From Ferruginibacter sp. (GTDB lineage: Bacteria; Bacteroidota; Bacteroidia; Chitinophagales; Chitinophagaceae): a DNA stretch of 64,000 nucleotides. A program made the translations under genes and the position numbers. This document shows, one piece after another, positions 25,047 to 35,208 of this stretch (within the stretch, counting starts at the first letter, position 1; every line of letters begins with the position of its first letter). Location: contig JACMLJ010000046.1 of assembly GCA_014379625.1 (NCBI GenBank), positions 1-64,000 on the forward strand, given 5' to 3'. A model generated the notes under the pieces. The model saw nothing but the letters and a program-made list of their open reading frames with translations. It ran no database searches and had not been told where the DNA came from.

Positions 25047-25925
25047 TTAGAGGGCCGACACAAATTCCATTACTTCAGAAAAGGATTTTTTGAAATTAAT
25101 ATGCTGAGGAATTTTTCTTTCATAGGATTGTGTCAACAGACCGGAAATAATAATGGGTGTTCCGGCAAATTTTTTGGTGATGGATAGAATAAATTTATCA
25201 AAATTGAAATTATGGCCCACTGAAGTAAGGTGTGAGTATAAAAAATTGGGCTTTTTTAAGTTTACCACATACTCCACATCGTGTAACGGTACATTAGCCC
25301 CAAGATATATGGTTGACACCCCCCTGCTTTTTAATAAATAATACATAAACAGCATTCCCAATTCATGGTATTCGCCTTCAGGCAAAAAAAGCAAAATGGT
25401 TTTATTTACCTTCAGCGAAGTAGAAACGCTTTCGATACCGACGATCAGTTTTTGCCGGATGATATTACTTACAAGGTGTTCCTGAGCCGGATTGATGTGG
25501 TTAGTAACCCAGAGGATACCAATTTTTTCCATAAAAGGAAAAATGATCTGTATAATAGTTCTTTCAATACCCCTTGATCGAATATAATTATCCAGGATAT
25601 CCTCGAGCTTTTCTACATTAAGGTCAACCATGCATTGAATTAACTCGTTAACAATTCTTTCCTGCTGGGCTTCCAATTGAGTAAGGGAAAGTATTTTATC
25701 TCTTACTTCCTCCTCTTTCATTTTATCAATATGAGATATTTTAAATCCATATTTATTAAGCAATGCTATATTGAGCACCTTTTTTAATTCCTCATTACTG
25801 TAATAGCGGATATTGGTACCTGTTCTGCCTGGCTTCAGAAATTGATAACGCTGCTCCCAGATCCTGATAGTGTGGGCTTTGATACCTGATAAATTTTCGA
25901 GGTCCTTTATTGTAAATGAGTCCAT
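25047..25925 (-). CDS. carH: CarH/LitR-type B12-binding MerR photoreceptor repressor
   Basis: 292 aa. Residues 1-70 are a MerR winged helix (AHTIRIWEQRYQFLKPGRT). The helical-bundle motif Wx9EH, specific to CarH/LitR, is exact: W139 and E149-H150 in ILWVTNHINPAQEHL. The cobalamin-binding motif is E185xH187xxG190 in EGEYHELG, with H187 as the expected lower axial ligand, and LGANVP follows. CarH binds adenosylcobalamin in the dark, tetramerises on DNA and represses carotenoid genes; light breaks the Co-C bond and releases it. Its position at the head of the cluster fits. Confidence 0.9.
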   Translation of the reverse strand: MDSFTIKDLENLSGIKAHTIRIWEQRYQFLKPGRTGTNIRYYSNEELKKVLNIALLNKYGFKISHIDKMKEEEVRDKILSLTQLEAQQERIVNELIQCMVDLNVEKLEDILDNYIRSRGIERTIIQIIFPFMEKIGILWVTNHINPAQEHLVSNIIRQKLIVGIESVSTSLKVNKTILLFLPEGEYHELGMLFMYYLLKSRGVSTIYLGANVPLHDVEYVVNLKKPNFLYSHLTSVGHNFNFDKFILSITKKFAGTPIIISGLLTQSYERKIPQHINFKKSFSEVMEFVSAL

Positions 25926-26158
25926 TAAATTAATTTATAAAGTCTATTACAATCTTCAACAATGTTTGTTTAAAATTATGATTTAAAAGATTAACAGAAA
26001 AGTCTCCCCGCCCGCTAAAGAACTGTTCTTAGACCACCCGTTCTATTTGTTTACCAATGATGCCAAAAATTAAAGGCAGCATTTCAGCACATAATAATAA
26101 TCTAAAAAGATGAAATTTAATTTTGTGAGGTATGCATTAACGTAACCAACATGGTAAT

Positions 26159-28000
26159 TTAGAGCAAATAATTTTTTTTGTACCATATTTCCATACTCAT
26201 CAAAGTCCATAATATTTTCGCCCTTTTTTCGCCAGATATTTTGGCGGTAGCGTTCAATAAGGAATCGATGAACCCTTTATCAATCAACTGCCGTGAAAGG
26301 GCAGTTGGAGCGCCAACATAATCAAAAACAATTTCCTTCAACTCATGTTCCACCCAATTTTTCAGGGGAATTTCAAATCCGCGTTTTGGCTGATTGATCA
26401 GTACTGCGGGTAAATATTTTTTAGCCAGTTGCCTTAATAAATATTTGGTACTGCCTCCCTTTATTTTATAGGCGTCATTCATGGCCGGCGAATATTCCAT
26501 TAATTCCTTACATAAAAAAGGGCTCCTGCCTTCCAAAGAATTGGCCATATTGGCAATGTCCATTTTTACCAGGAGCTGGCTGAATAAAGTAGCATTAAAA
26601 TCCATATTCATCAACTTCTTCAAACCGCTGATATCTGCATGTACGATTTCATTAAAATCATCCCGCATCACTTTCAGGTAATCGTAAGATGGATGAATAA
26701 TATACCGCTCAACATCCTCCATAATATCAACCCCGGCTGATAAATAAATTTCCAGGTTTTCTTTTGATGCCAGTGAAACGAGCCTGTACAAATAATTATA
26801 GTTCGATTTTTTGCTGTGAGCAGGTGGAAGAATAGTTTTTAAAAAGATGGCGGATTTCTTTAGCGTCCTGTTTGTTTTAAAAAAATCGTATTGCGCAAAT
26901 GGCACATACCTGCGGTAACCTCCAAACAACTCGTCAGCCCCATCACCATTTAATATTACGGTAAGGTGTTTTTTTGCGGCTGCGCTTACATAATAACTGG
27001 GTATTGCCGAACTGTCAAAAAATGGTTCCCCGTAATTCCCGATGATGCTTTCCAGGTCATTTTTAAGCGTATCAAAACTGATTTTTATTTCGGTATGAGC
27101 GGTATGATATTTTTCGGCCACCAATTTCGCCAACGGGGCTTCATCATATTCCCCATCAAAAGAAACGGTAAATGTTTTCAATGAATGATTATATGCGCTG
27201 GCTATGGCGGTTGTTAACCCGCTGTCAATGCCACCGCTTAAAAAACTACCCACTTCCAGATCGGAAGACTCCACCCTTCTTTTTACACCGACGTGTAAAA
27301 AGTTGTCCACTTTTTCAAGGCTTTCCTCAAAACTGTCGTTGTTGGGTTGTTTGTAAAAATCATTAATATTCCACCAGCATTTTTCTTTGATGTCGAGCGT
27401 GGTACAATCAATTACTATAAAGCTTCCTGCAGGTAATTCATGCACATTTTTATAGGGGGTGAGTCGTTTGTAAAAAGAACCCAGGCGCAGGTAATGATAA
27501 AAATTATCTATGTTCATTTGCAAAGGCAGCAGGGACTTTATACAGTTTAACTCGCTTGCGAAAACTATTTTTTCGCTATCCGCATAATAATAAAGCGGCT
27601 TTTTACCAGCGCGGTCGCGGGCAATAAAAATTGTTTTTTCCCTGCTGTCGTAAATGGCGAAAGCGAACATGCCATCCAGGTAGTTTAAAAAATCAACGCC
27701 ATACCTGCGATACAACAGTAAAAGGGTTTCTGTGTCGGAGGATGTTTTACCGGATATGCCGAGTTGGTTTCGTATCTCCTGGTGGTTGTAAATTTCGCCA
27801 TTAAAGATAATGGTGAAGCGATCATCCAGGTGCATCGGTTGCTTACCGCCGTCAATATCAAGTATGGCTAAGCGCAAATGATACAAATCAACATTGTCTT
27901 CCATAAAACTATGCTGTTCATCAGGTCCGCGATGCAGCATGCTATCATCAATTGCCCGGTAAGATAATTTAAAATTTACAGCGCCCGCAATGCCACACAT
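26159..28000 (-). CDS. Asparagine synthase-like amidotransferase
   Basis: 613 aa. The N-terminus MCGIAGAVNF supplies the Cys2 nucleophile of the glutaminase domain, followed by LHRGPDEQH and FNGEIYNHQEIR. The C-terminal synthetase domain holds the PP-loop SFLSGGIDSGL. It resembles the AsnB-like amidotransferases found in exopolysaccharide loci, which probably amidate a sugar acid or peptide rather than make free asparagine. A second copy lies at 36155-38032. Confidence 0.85.
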   Translation of the reverse strand: MCGIAGAVNFKLSYRAIDDSMLHRGPDEQHSFMEDNVDLYHLRLAILDIDGGKQPMHLDDRFTIIFNGEIYNHQEIRNQLGISGKTSSDTETLLLLYRRYGVDFLNYLDGMFAFAIYDSREKTIFIARDRAGKKPLYYYADSEKIVFASELNCIKSLLPLQMNIDNFYHYLRLGSFYKRLTPYKNVHELPAGSFIVIDCTTLDIKEKCWWNINDFYKQPNNDSFEESLEKVDNFLHVGVKRRVESSDLEVGSFLSGGIDSGLTTAIASAYNHSLKTFTVSFDGEYDEAPLAKLVAEKYHTAHTEIKISFDTLKNDLESIIGNYGEPFFDSSAIPSYYVSAAAKKHLTVILNGDGADELFGGYRRYVPFAQYDFFKTNRTLKKSAIFLKTILPPAHSKKSNYNYLYRLVSLASKENLEIYLSAGVDIMEDVERYIIHPSYDYLKVMRDDFNEIVHADISGLKKLMNMDFNATLFSQLLVKMDIANMANSLEGRSPFLCKELMEYSPAMNDAYKIKGGSTKYLLRQLAKKYLPAVLINQPKRGFEIPLKNWVEHELKEIVFDYVGAPTALSRQLIDKGFIDSLLNATAKISGEKRAKILWTLMSMEIWYKKNYLL

Positions 28001-28121
28001 ATAATGTTATCTTTGATTGGAGCAAAATAACTGCATATTATTCAATGGCAGTAATATTTCAGAATAAATTTGCCCGAATACTTCTTCACCAACAATATTA
28101 TTTTTTTGATTTTAGAAAAGG

Positions 28122-29450
28122 ATGGGGTTAATAGATTTCATATTATTTCCGTTGTATGTACTGCTATTCCAGGTAATTTTTTGGGCAAGAAGAAAACGGA
28201 TAAAAGACCCCGTCTTAAAGAAATACCACCGACAGGGCTTTTGGATAAAGGTGCTGGGCACCTTAGCTTTTACTTTTTTTCACACCTTAATTTCGCCAGG
28301 AAATGATTCCACAGGTTTATATTATGCTGAAGGCATTAATATTGCTAAGATGATCTCAGCAGATTTTTCCAATATAAAATGGATATTGATGACGGGAAAG
28401 GATTTTGATCAAACCCTGTTGTTTAATCCTTATAACGCGGGTTATTTCATGAGTGAAAGTAATTATTTTGTAACGAGGCTGGTTACCATTTTGTCATTTA
28501 TAAGTTTTCGCAGTTACCTGGTAATCAGCCTGTTTTTTTCGATGATCTCTTACAGTGGTGTATGGCGGCTGTATAAATTTTTTTATGAGCAGTATCCGCA
28601 TTTGCATAAAAGGCTGGCCATCGCCATATTGTATTTGCCCACTTTTGTATTTTGGAGTTCAGGACTATTGAAGGACCCCTTGTGTACAGGCTTGCTGGGA
28701 TGGATGACTTATTCAATTTATTGCGCACTCTATAAAAAGGAGTCTGTTATTAAGCATCTATTTATTGCGGCCGTCTCAGCCTATATGATCGCCATCATAA
28801 AGTCGTATATCCTGTTTTCCTACCTTCCTTTTTTAATGCTTTTTGTAATATTGTCCAATTTTAAACTTATAAAACAACGTAGTATAAAAATGATTGCTTT
28901 CCTTGCGTTGCTGCTGACTGGTTCGGTGGCATTTTTTGTAGTGGCTGATAAATTGCAGGAGGAACTGGGAAACCTTGCCCTGGACAAATTAGCTGAATCT
29001 GTTAAACTGCAACAAACAGCCTTTATCAGCATGGCCGATAATGCTGAATCTTCTTTTTCGCTTGGAGTAGATTTTGATGGAAGCAAACTAAGTCTATTAA
29101 AGATGGCCCCTGCTGCTATTGCGGCTACATTTTACCGGCCGTATCTCTGGGAATCAAAAAAGATATCTACTTTACTGTCCTCCCTGGAAAGCCTGGCCCT
29201 GATGATATTCACTTTTTTTGTTTTTATAAAAGCAGGGCCCTTTAATTTTATTAAACCCATCTTTAAAGACCCGATGGTAATGTTTTGTTTTTTCTTTTCA
29301 ATCGTATTTGCTCTATTTGTAGGAGCTACCACATTAAATTTTGGCACGCTGGTGAGGTATAAGATTCCTTGTTTACCCTTTTATATTATCTCGATATTTT
29401 TAATTTTAGAAGTAACTGGCAAAAAGAAAAATGCCGCAGATCATGAATAG
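28122..29450 (+). CDS. Multi-pass membrane protein, polymerase- or mannosyltransferase-like
   Basis: 442 aa with about 9-10 hydrophobic helices and a charged C-terminus. No classic motif identifies it. A SGLLKDPL segment after a helix resembles SCVHKDGI in the partial protein at 63201, and the two also share overall layout, so they look like members of one family. Both are on the plus strand in an otherwise minus-strand locus. A role as glycan polymerase, ligase or PMT-like transferase is plausible and unproven. Confidence 0.65.
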   Translation: MGLIDFILFPLYVLLFQVIFWARRKRIKDPVLKKYHRQGFWIKVLGTLAFTFFHTLISPGNDSTGLYYAEGINIAKMISADFSNIKWILMTGKDFDQTLLFNPYNAGYFMSESNYFVTRLVTILSFISFRSYLVISLFFSMISYSGVWRLYKFFYEQYPHLHKRLAIAILYLPTFVFWSSGLLKDPLCTGLLGWMTYSIYCALYKKESVIKHLFIAAVSAYMIAIIKSYILFSYLPFLMLFVILSNFKLIKQRSIKMIAFLALLLTGSVAFFVVADKLQEELGNLALDKLAESVKLQQTAFISMADNAESSFSLGVDFDGSKLSLLKMAPAAIAATFYRPYLWESKKISTLLSSLESLALMIFTFFVFIKAGPFNFIKPIFKDPMVMFCFFFSIVFALFVGATTLNFGTLVRYKIPCLPFYIISIFLILEVTGKKKNAADHE

Positions 29451-29496
29451 TTGATTTACCCCCTGTATTTTATTTTGTTCCTTGTTTCAATCAGTG

Positions 29497-30693
29497 CTAT
29501 GCATTTGCCGTTTTAATCCTGCTAAAAATTGGAATGGGAAATATTGTACCAGCCAATATATTTCGTAACCAAATTCTTACCGACCGATCTAATGAAACAG
29601 AGTTTTCTGTACTATTACTAAAGAGGTTTAAGAAATTATTTTCATTGGATTGCAAACTATATTGGGAAATAATTTTTTCCTGCCCCGCTATGCCCATTTT
29701 TTTCCTTAGACCGGCATTTAAAATTAATTTTTCAATAGTTCTATACCAATCTGAATCAGAATGGGCAAAATAGCCATTCACGCCCTCTTCAATAATAGTT
29801 TTATTTACACCTATTGCTGATGAAACTGCAGGTATTCCCAATGATAAGTATTGAATTAATTTAAACCCGCATTTGCCCTCACTCCACTCCTCATTGTTAA
29901 GCGGCATCAAGCCTATCTGGCAGGAAGCAAGTTCTGATACTTCATTTTCTTCACTCCACTCAATAAATTTTACATTTTTAAGATTTAAAGAAGGTTTTTT
30001 ATTGCATATAATTTTAATATCGAAGTCGTATTTTTCCTGCAACGCTTTTAAAGAAGGTTCCACCATCTTTAAATATTTTAATGTAGAATAACTTCCTGTC
30101 CAGGCAATTGTTATTCTTTCAACATCGTGATTGGCTAAAATATTATATCGCTTTCCAGTGTCCACGCATGTTGGATTGTAAATTACATTATCGTTGTATT
30201 GGCGTGCATAATTACACAGGTATTCATTACCGCCGCTAATTTTATATGCCCATTTACATATATTCTTTACCTTCTTCGCATTTTTAAAATTACCCGCCAC
30301 ACTATTCTGTTCAGAGACAGCCTGCAACCAAATAGCATCATCAAAATCGTAAATTATTTTTTTGCGAAATAATTTAACATACAGCCACTCAAAAACAGGG
30401 GGGCCAACGGGGGTAACTTCTCTTTGTAATAAAATGAAATCATATTTACCAATCTGGAACAATAATAATAGCCTGCCGATAAACCCTTTAATCAATGCTA
30501 TAATTTTTTTCAAAAAGAACCCATAACAATGAACTATAGCGTAGCCCTTCTTGTCTAAAAAAGGCTTTGTTGTTACTAAAAATCCATTTTTAGCGAGTAT
30601 ATCCTTGTATAATTCTAAACGAAATCTCTGACAGGGGGAAACATTTTCCGGATATTGAACTATCATCAAAATCTCTTTCTTCTTCTTTTCCAT
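29497..30693 (-). CDS. GT4-like glycosyltransferase (copy A2)
   Basis: 398 aa. Begins ILMIVQYPENVSPCQRFRLELY and has the acceptor-side FILLQREVTP, a DFDDAIW signature, and the donor-binding region KCGFKLIQYLSLGIPAVSS and EEGVNGYF typical of family-4 retaining transferases. It is closely similar over its whole length to the gene at 32697-33776. Acceptor and donor sugars are unknown. Confidence 0.85.
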   Translation of the reverse strand: MEKKKKEILMIVQYPENVSPCQRFRLELYKDILAKNGFLVTTKPFLDKKGYAIVHCYGFFLKKIIALIKGFIGRLLLLFQIGKYDFILLQREVTPVGPPVFEWLYVKLFRKKIIYDFDDAIWLQAVSEQNSVAGNFKNAKKVKNICKWAYKISGGNEYLCNYARQYNDNVIYNPTCVDTGKRYNILANHDVERITIAWTGSYSTLKYLKMVEPSLKALQEKYDFDIKIICNKKPSLNLKNVKFIEWSEENEVSELASCQIGLMPLNNEEWSEGKCGFKLIQYLSLGIPAVSSAIGVNKTIIEEGVNGYFAHSDSDWYRTIEKLILNAGLRKKMGIAGQEKIISQYSLQSNENNFLNLFSNSTENSVSLDRSVRIWLRNILAGTIFPIPIFSRIKTANA

Positions 30694-31139
30694 TAATATA
30701 CAATAATTAGGTACTAAAAAATGGTGCGCCTTGGTTACATCTGATATAAACCATTCTATATAACCAGCATAAGAAATTTACTATTCGGTGGTTTTCACGT
30801 TATGTTATCTATTAACGGTTTGATAAATATTTTATTATTAAAGAGGTAAAAAAGAATAAAAGAAATAAGCTTAACTAAAGCAACTGCAATTTTAGCATAC
30901 AGGAATTCTAAAAAATTTATGTATAATGTATACAGTGCATATTATACTTTTAGAAATAGGCATCTTTACAAATAAAAGTTATTTCCCATAACCGTGCACC
31001 ATTGAAAAATAATTATGGCAAGCACAATAAACAATTAAAAAAAGATTTTTTAAATAGTTGAAGTGACCCCTTAGGGCTATGGCGACATCAGCATCGCGAT
31101 ACCTTAAAATTTCAAGGTACCCAGGTTATCGTTTAAATG
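30694..31139. other. Intergenic between two glycosyltransferase genes
   Basis: 446 bp of AT-rich sequence, no gene visible. It may carry the promoter for copy A2. Confidence 0.45.
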
Positions 31140-32381
31140 CTAAGCAAATATTTTACTATAGACTTTTCGGTAACGATCTACAGCAGTTTCCAACGAATAG
31201 AAATCTTTAGCCCCTTTTCGTATGATAGATTTACTAAAGGTATTACCGGCAACAATTTTTTCAATTACATCATTTAATGACCTGTCTGAAAAATCGTTTA
31301 CTAAATAACCTCCATTATATTTTGTAACAATTTCTGCCACATCGCCAACACCTGTATTAGTAATTACTGGTATTCCCATGGCCATTATTTCTCCATGTTT
31401 GGTAGGTGAAGAGGAAAGTTTTGAATAACATGCTTTAATAAAAAAAACAGCATAACTACTAAATGATAATAATATCGGTACTTCGTGCCGCTTAGCCTGC
31501 CTGACTATCAGCTTTTCCGCTGCAAGGCCCCATTTAATAGCCGCCGCAGCAATCTCACCATGGCTATGCGGTGAAATAAAAAGAAATTTTGCATTCGGAA
31601 TTTTATTTGCGACTTTTTTACAAAAACGCATCATTTCGTCTGTTAAATACCAGCCACCAATTGATCCCAGGTAGGTTATTACAAAATCATCATCGTGCAG
31701 ATTTAAGTCGGCCTTGAAAATTTTTTTCAGGTTTGGATCAATTTTATTAATATCAAACAAATTCATATCGGCACTACAGGGAATCACTTCAATTGGTATA
31801 GGTTGATTGGGTATATTTTTTCGGGTATGTATTTCTTTACGTGCCGCATAGGTAAGGCAGGTTGTATAATCTGCGCGCAGTAAACATTCGTGTTCGTGCT
31901 TCTTAAAGAATTTATACACCAGTTTAAATACCGGATTTCTTAAATCCCATATTCCTCCATCCACTCTTTCATCAGCCCAAAACCCCCTAATGTCATTTAA
32001 AAACCTAAGGTTGTATTTTTTTTTTAGATATAACGCTATTAATGTAGGTATTCCCGGCCTTGTATGCACCATATCAAAATGGTTAGTTTCCTGTAATTTT
32101 TTTGCAGTTTTTTTTAATTGGTAAAAATCGTACACAGCCGATAGTACAGGAATATTTTTATGGTATGGAACCGAAACCCACTCGATAAGATAAGGTGCAA
32201 TCAATGCTTTTACATAGTCTTTGTTTGCTGCGTACTGACCTCGTTTATCGCAACTAAGTATGGTAAACGCGTAGCCGAACTTTGTAAGGCCGGCAAGATA
32301 GGGGATCACCTGGCTTTGTCCCAACGGGTCAGTCATACCATCATGGGATATAAAGAGGATTTTTTTATTTGTTATTGCCAT
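31140..32381 (-). CDS. GT4-like glycosyltransferase (copy B)
   Basis: 413 aa. Begins KKILFISHDGMTDPLGQSQV, then LSCDKRGQYA; HTRPGIPTLIALYLKKK and FLNDIRGFWADE follow. The donor domain includes TYLGSIGGWY, HGEIMAMGIPVITNTGVGD and NGGYLVNDF. Family-4 fold. A broken copy of its 5' end lies at 34192-34350. Confidence 0.85.
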   Translation of the reverse strand: MAITNKKILFISHDGMTDPLGQSQVIPYLAGLTKFGYAFTILSCDKRGQYAANKDYVKALIAPYLIEWVSVPYHKNIPVLSAVYDFYQLKKTAKKLQETNHFDMVHTRPGIPTLIALYLKKKYNLRFLNDIRGFWADERVDGGIWDLRNPVFKLVYKFFKKHEHECLLRADYTTCLTYAARKEIHTRKNIPNQPIPIEVIPCSADMNLFDINKIDPNLKKIFKADLNLHDDDFVITYLGSIGGWYLTDEMMRFCKKVANKIPNAKFLFISPHSHGEIAAAAIKWGLAAEKLIVRQAKRHEVPILLSFSSYAVFFIKACYSKLSSSPTKHGEIMAMGIPVITNTGVGDVAEIVTKYNGGYLVNDFSDRSLNDVIEKIVAGNTFSKSIIRKGAKDFYSLETAVDRYRKVYSKIFA

Positions 32382-32696
32382 TGTTCGAAAATGGTATTTT
32401 CTTCCAGCCAGTTAATCAACTTTTAAACTATTGTTATCAGATTACAATATACAGTTTGGATATTTTCATCATTTTGTTGTGGCACTCTATTACCAAAGCA
32501 ATAAAATTTTCCGCAGGTAACCACTTACTAATTTTCAATAATACCCAATATCAATAACGAAATTGTTATACGTTTTATTGCAAAAAAATTTCATGCATTT
32601 TAATAGTACAGTAAGTAAATTAGTTTTATATGACAGGTTGTTTAGCGGAGATAACTATATACTATATCAACTTTCAAAATTTATCTCAATACAATA
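32382..32696. other. Intergenic between glycosyltransferase genes B and A1
   Basis: 315 bp, AT-rich, with no ORF or repeat that I can support. Confidence 0.45.
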
Positions 32697-33776
32697 CTAG
32701 CTAAAAAGGTCAATAAAATTGTCTGTGTTAGATTGAAGGCTGTAATGATCAATAATTTTATTCCTGCCTGCCATGCCCATTCTTTTTCTTAAAGAAGCAT
32801 CCAGGATCAATTTTTCAATAGCATTGTACCATTCCATATCTGAATTTGCCATGTAGCCATTTATTCCCTCTTCAATAATTATTTTATTCACCCCAACCGG
32901 CGATGCAACAGCAGGAATTCCCAAAGCAAAATATTGAATTAATTTAAAGCCGCATTTGCCTTCATCCCATTCGTTGTAAGTGAGGGGCATCAGGCCAATT
33001 TGTGCCGTAGCCAATTCGGTCACTTCGTTCTCCTCACTCCATTCAATATATTTTACATTTTGAAGATCTAATGTGGGCGGTTGGTTAGAAATAATTTTTA
33101 TATCAAAATCATATTTTTCCTGCAACATTCGTAAAGCGGCTTGCACAATGTCGAGATAAACCATAGTGGAAAAACTACCAGTCCACCCAACCGTTATTCT
33201 ATCAACATCGTGATTGGTTAATACATTATGCTTGCGTTCTGTATCCACACAAGTAGGGTTGTAAACAACATTTGAATTGTATTGACGGGCATAATTGCAT
33301 AAATATTCATTGCCACAACTTACCTTGTACGACCATTCACAAATCTTTTTAACCTTACCCGAATTTTTGACGATAGTAGCAAGGCTATTTTGCTTTGAAA
33401 CAATTCTTATCCAGATAGCATCATCAAAATCATAAATGACCTTCTTCTTAAAAAGTTTAATAATTATCCATTCAAACAAAGGTGGGCCAATGGGTGTGAC
33501 TTCTCTTTGCAAAAAAATAAAGCTATATTTTTTTATGCGGAAGATTAACAAGAATCGCTTTGAAAACCCCCTCAGAATGGCAGTAAATTTGGTTAAAAAG
33601 AAACCATATTTGTGTATTATTTCATACCCTTTTTGATCTAAAAAAGATTCGGTGGTAACACCAAAACCTTTTTTTTTTAGAAGTTCTTTATATAATTCAA
33701 ATCGAAATCGCTGACCTGGTGACACATTTTCCGGGTACTGAACGATCATTAAAATTTTTTTGCTATTTTTCATCAA
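32697..33776 (-). CDS. GT4-like glycosyltransferase (copy A1)
   Basis: 359 aa, a near duplicate of the 29497-30693 product: MIVQYPENVSPGQRFRFELY, FIFLQREVTPIGPP, YDFDDAIWIR and KCGFKLIQYFALGIPAVAS. It is about 40 residues shorter at the C-terminus. The two copies flank gene B, so a B-A unit seems to have been duplicated in tandem. Confidence 0.85.
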   Translation of the reverse strand: MMKNSKKILMIVQYPENVSPGQRFRFELYKELLKKKGFGVTTESFLDQKGYEIIHKYGFFLTKFTAILRGFSKRFLLIFRIKKYSFIFLQREVTPIGPPLFEWIIIKLFKKKVIYDFDDAIWIRIVSKQNSLATIVKNSGKVKKICEWSYKVSCGNEYLCNYARQYNSNVVYNPTCVDTERKHNVLTNHDVDRITVGWTGSFSTMVYLDIVQAALRMLQEKYDFDIKIISNQPPTLDLQNVKYIEWSEENEVTELATAQIGLMPLTYNEWDEGKCGFKLIQYFALGIPAVASPVGVNKIIIEEGINGYMANSDMEWYNAIEKLILDASLRKRMGMAGRNKIIDHYSLQSNTDNFIDLFS

Positions 33777-34191
33777 TATGATTCAACAGTTGAAAAAACA
33801 GGTAAGGATCGATTGCTATTACTGAATGCCATAAACTTGTGTACAAAATCCGGTGCTTCTCCTGCGACACCGTGCGCATCTATTTATCAATCAGTTGCCA
33901 GGTGACTAAAAAAAAATCATTTGTAACTTTTCAGCATTCTCCTTTAATACCATTACATGTAATAACAGGGTGGCAGTTTTTCAGGCGTATTTCGTTTGTT
34001 CCAAATGTCTGTCCTAAAATCCATTCTTGTAACTGACTTGCTATCTCCGCTCCCGAAAACCCCGTCCCAGCAACCACATAACGAAACCTCCTGTCTTTTT
34101 CAATAATAGACAAGTCGAATAAACTTGTTAAAAATATTGAAAGAAATTAAATAATAAACAATTTGCCTAAAAAAGCACCGGATTAACAGTA
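33777..34191. other. Decayed stretch with a short Rossmann-like frame
   Basis: A 60-codon minus-strand frame (33931-34113) contains RYVVAGTGFSGAEIA, like the GxGxxG start of an FAD or NAD protein, and then breaks down. It is probably a gene remnant; no full product can be rebuilt. Confidence 0.35.
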
Positions 34192-34350
34192 TCATCTAAC
34201 TTGTTCAAATACTGTTTTTGGCAGCAATACCGCAAATGTATAGCCGAACTTTGTAAGCCCCACCAGGTAAGGAATCACCTGGCTTTGCCCCAGTGGATCA
34301 GTCATGCCATCGTAAGATATAAATAATATTTTTTTGCTATTTTCATGTGG
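34192..34350 (-). pseudogene. 5' fragment of a copy-B glycosyltransferase
   Basis: In one frame it reads KKILFISYDGMTDPLGQSQV, then IPYLVGLTKFGYTF, matching residues 6-40 of the intact gene B almost exactly, before stopping at 34192-34194. The in-frame ATG is lost. It is the broken second copy of the B gene in the tandem duplication. Confidence 0.8.
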
Positions 34351-34392
34351 CCAATAAACTGGGTAAATGTATAAAGAAACCGATAGCCGGCA

Positions 34393-35208
34393 TTAAAGCG
34401 GTACAGTTTTTATTTTGCTGCAATCGGTAGAATATTTAACCGATTTAAAATAGGCCGGTATTTGTTTCACATGCTTAATGAGCCGCCATTTTGCCCGGCG
34501 ATCCCATTGCCGGGTGTAATAGGTGATACCAGCGGCAATGGATAGCTGTTTCACCCTCGGGCAGTGCGCCGGATTTTCGGCTATCATTTTTACCGCTTTT
34601 AAATAGAGTTCATGTGCGTGGTTCATTACTTTCATGTGTAATTGCAGTAAGTTTTCCTGCCCCTCCAGCAGTGTACGTTCTGTAGTGATGATATCCCCGC
34701 TATCGATTCCTGCGTCTATCCACATGATGGTGTTGCCGATCAAATGAAATTGTTTTTCTGCGATGCACCAATTGGTGCAATTAGGGCCACCCTTGATATA
34801 AGGGGATAAGCCGGTATGCAAATTAATGATGCCTTTTGGGATGGGTAAAGCAAGTATATTTTTTTTAACTATTGATGTCCCGGAAACCATCACCAGATCA
34901 GGTTGTAATGTAAAGATAAAATCAATTGAAGCATCGGCATTGATATTTGACACAGTAATTTTTTTGGTGTCCGGAAAGGAAGAATATTCTTTTTTGTATT
35001 CATTGAGCAAATTGAACCAGGTACGGTGCAAGGATAAAAAAATTGTTCTATCAAGTAGTTTTTCTACTAATTGTACCAACGAAAATGTGATCATTTTTTT
35101 AGGTGGCGGTTGTTCAATCACGATACCTGCAAGGTTGAACCTTTCCGCTATTTTATTGGCCAAAGCCACCTGGTTGTGTTGCCTGCCGCAAAGCAAAACT
35201 ATTTTCAC
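34393..35208 (-). CDS. Sugar formyltransferase-like protein
   Basis: 271 aa with the formyl-transferase fold: KGIINLHTGLSPYIKGGPN (the Asn-His catalytic pair) and WIDAGIDSGDI (catalytic Asp region), the equivalents of the N-H-D triad of methionyl-tRNA formyltransferases. It lacks the tRNA-binding C-terminal domain. In a polysaccharide locus such proteins N-formylate an amino sugar using N10-formyl-THF. Overlaps the preceding deacetylase gene by 4 bp. Confidence 0.82.
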   Translation of the reverse strand: MKIVLLCGRQHNQVALANKIAERFNLAGIVIEQPPPKKMITFSLVQLVEKLLDRTIFLSLHRTWFNLLNEYKKEYSSFPDTKKITVSNINADASIDFIFTLQPDLVMVSGTSIVKKNILALPIPKGIINLHTGLSPYIKGGPNCTNWCIAEKQFHLIGNTIMWIDAGIDSGDIITTERTLLEGQENLLQLHMKVMNHAHELYLKAVKMIAENPAHCPRVKQLSIAAGITYYTRQWDRRAKWRLIKHVKQIPAYFKSVKYSTDCSKIKTVPL

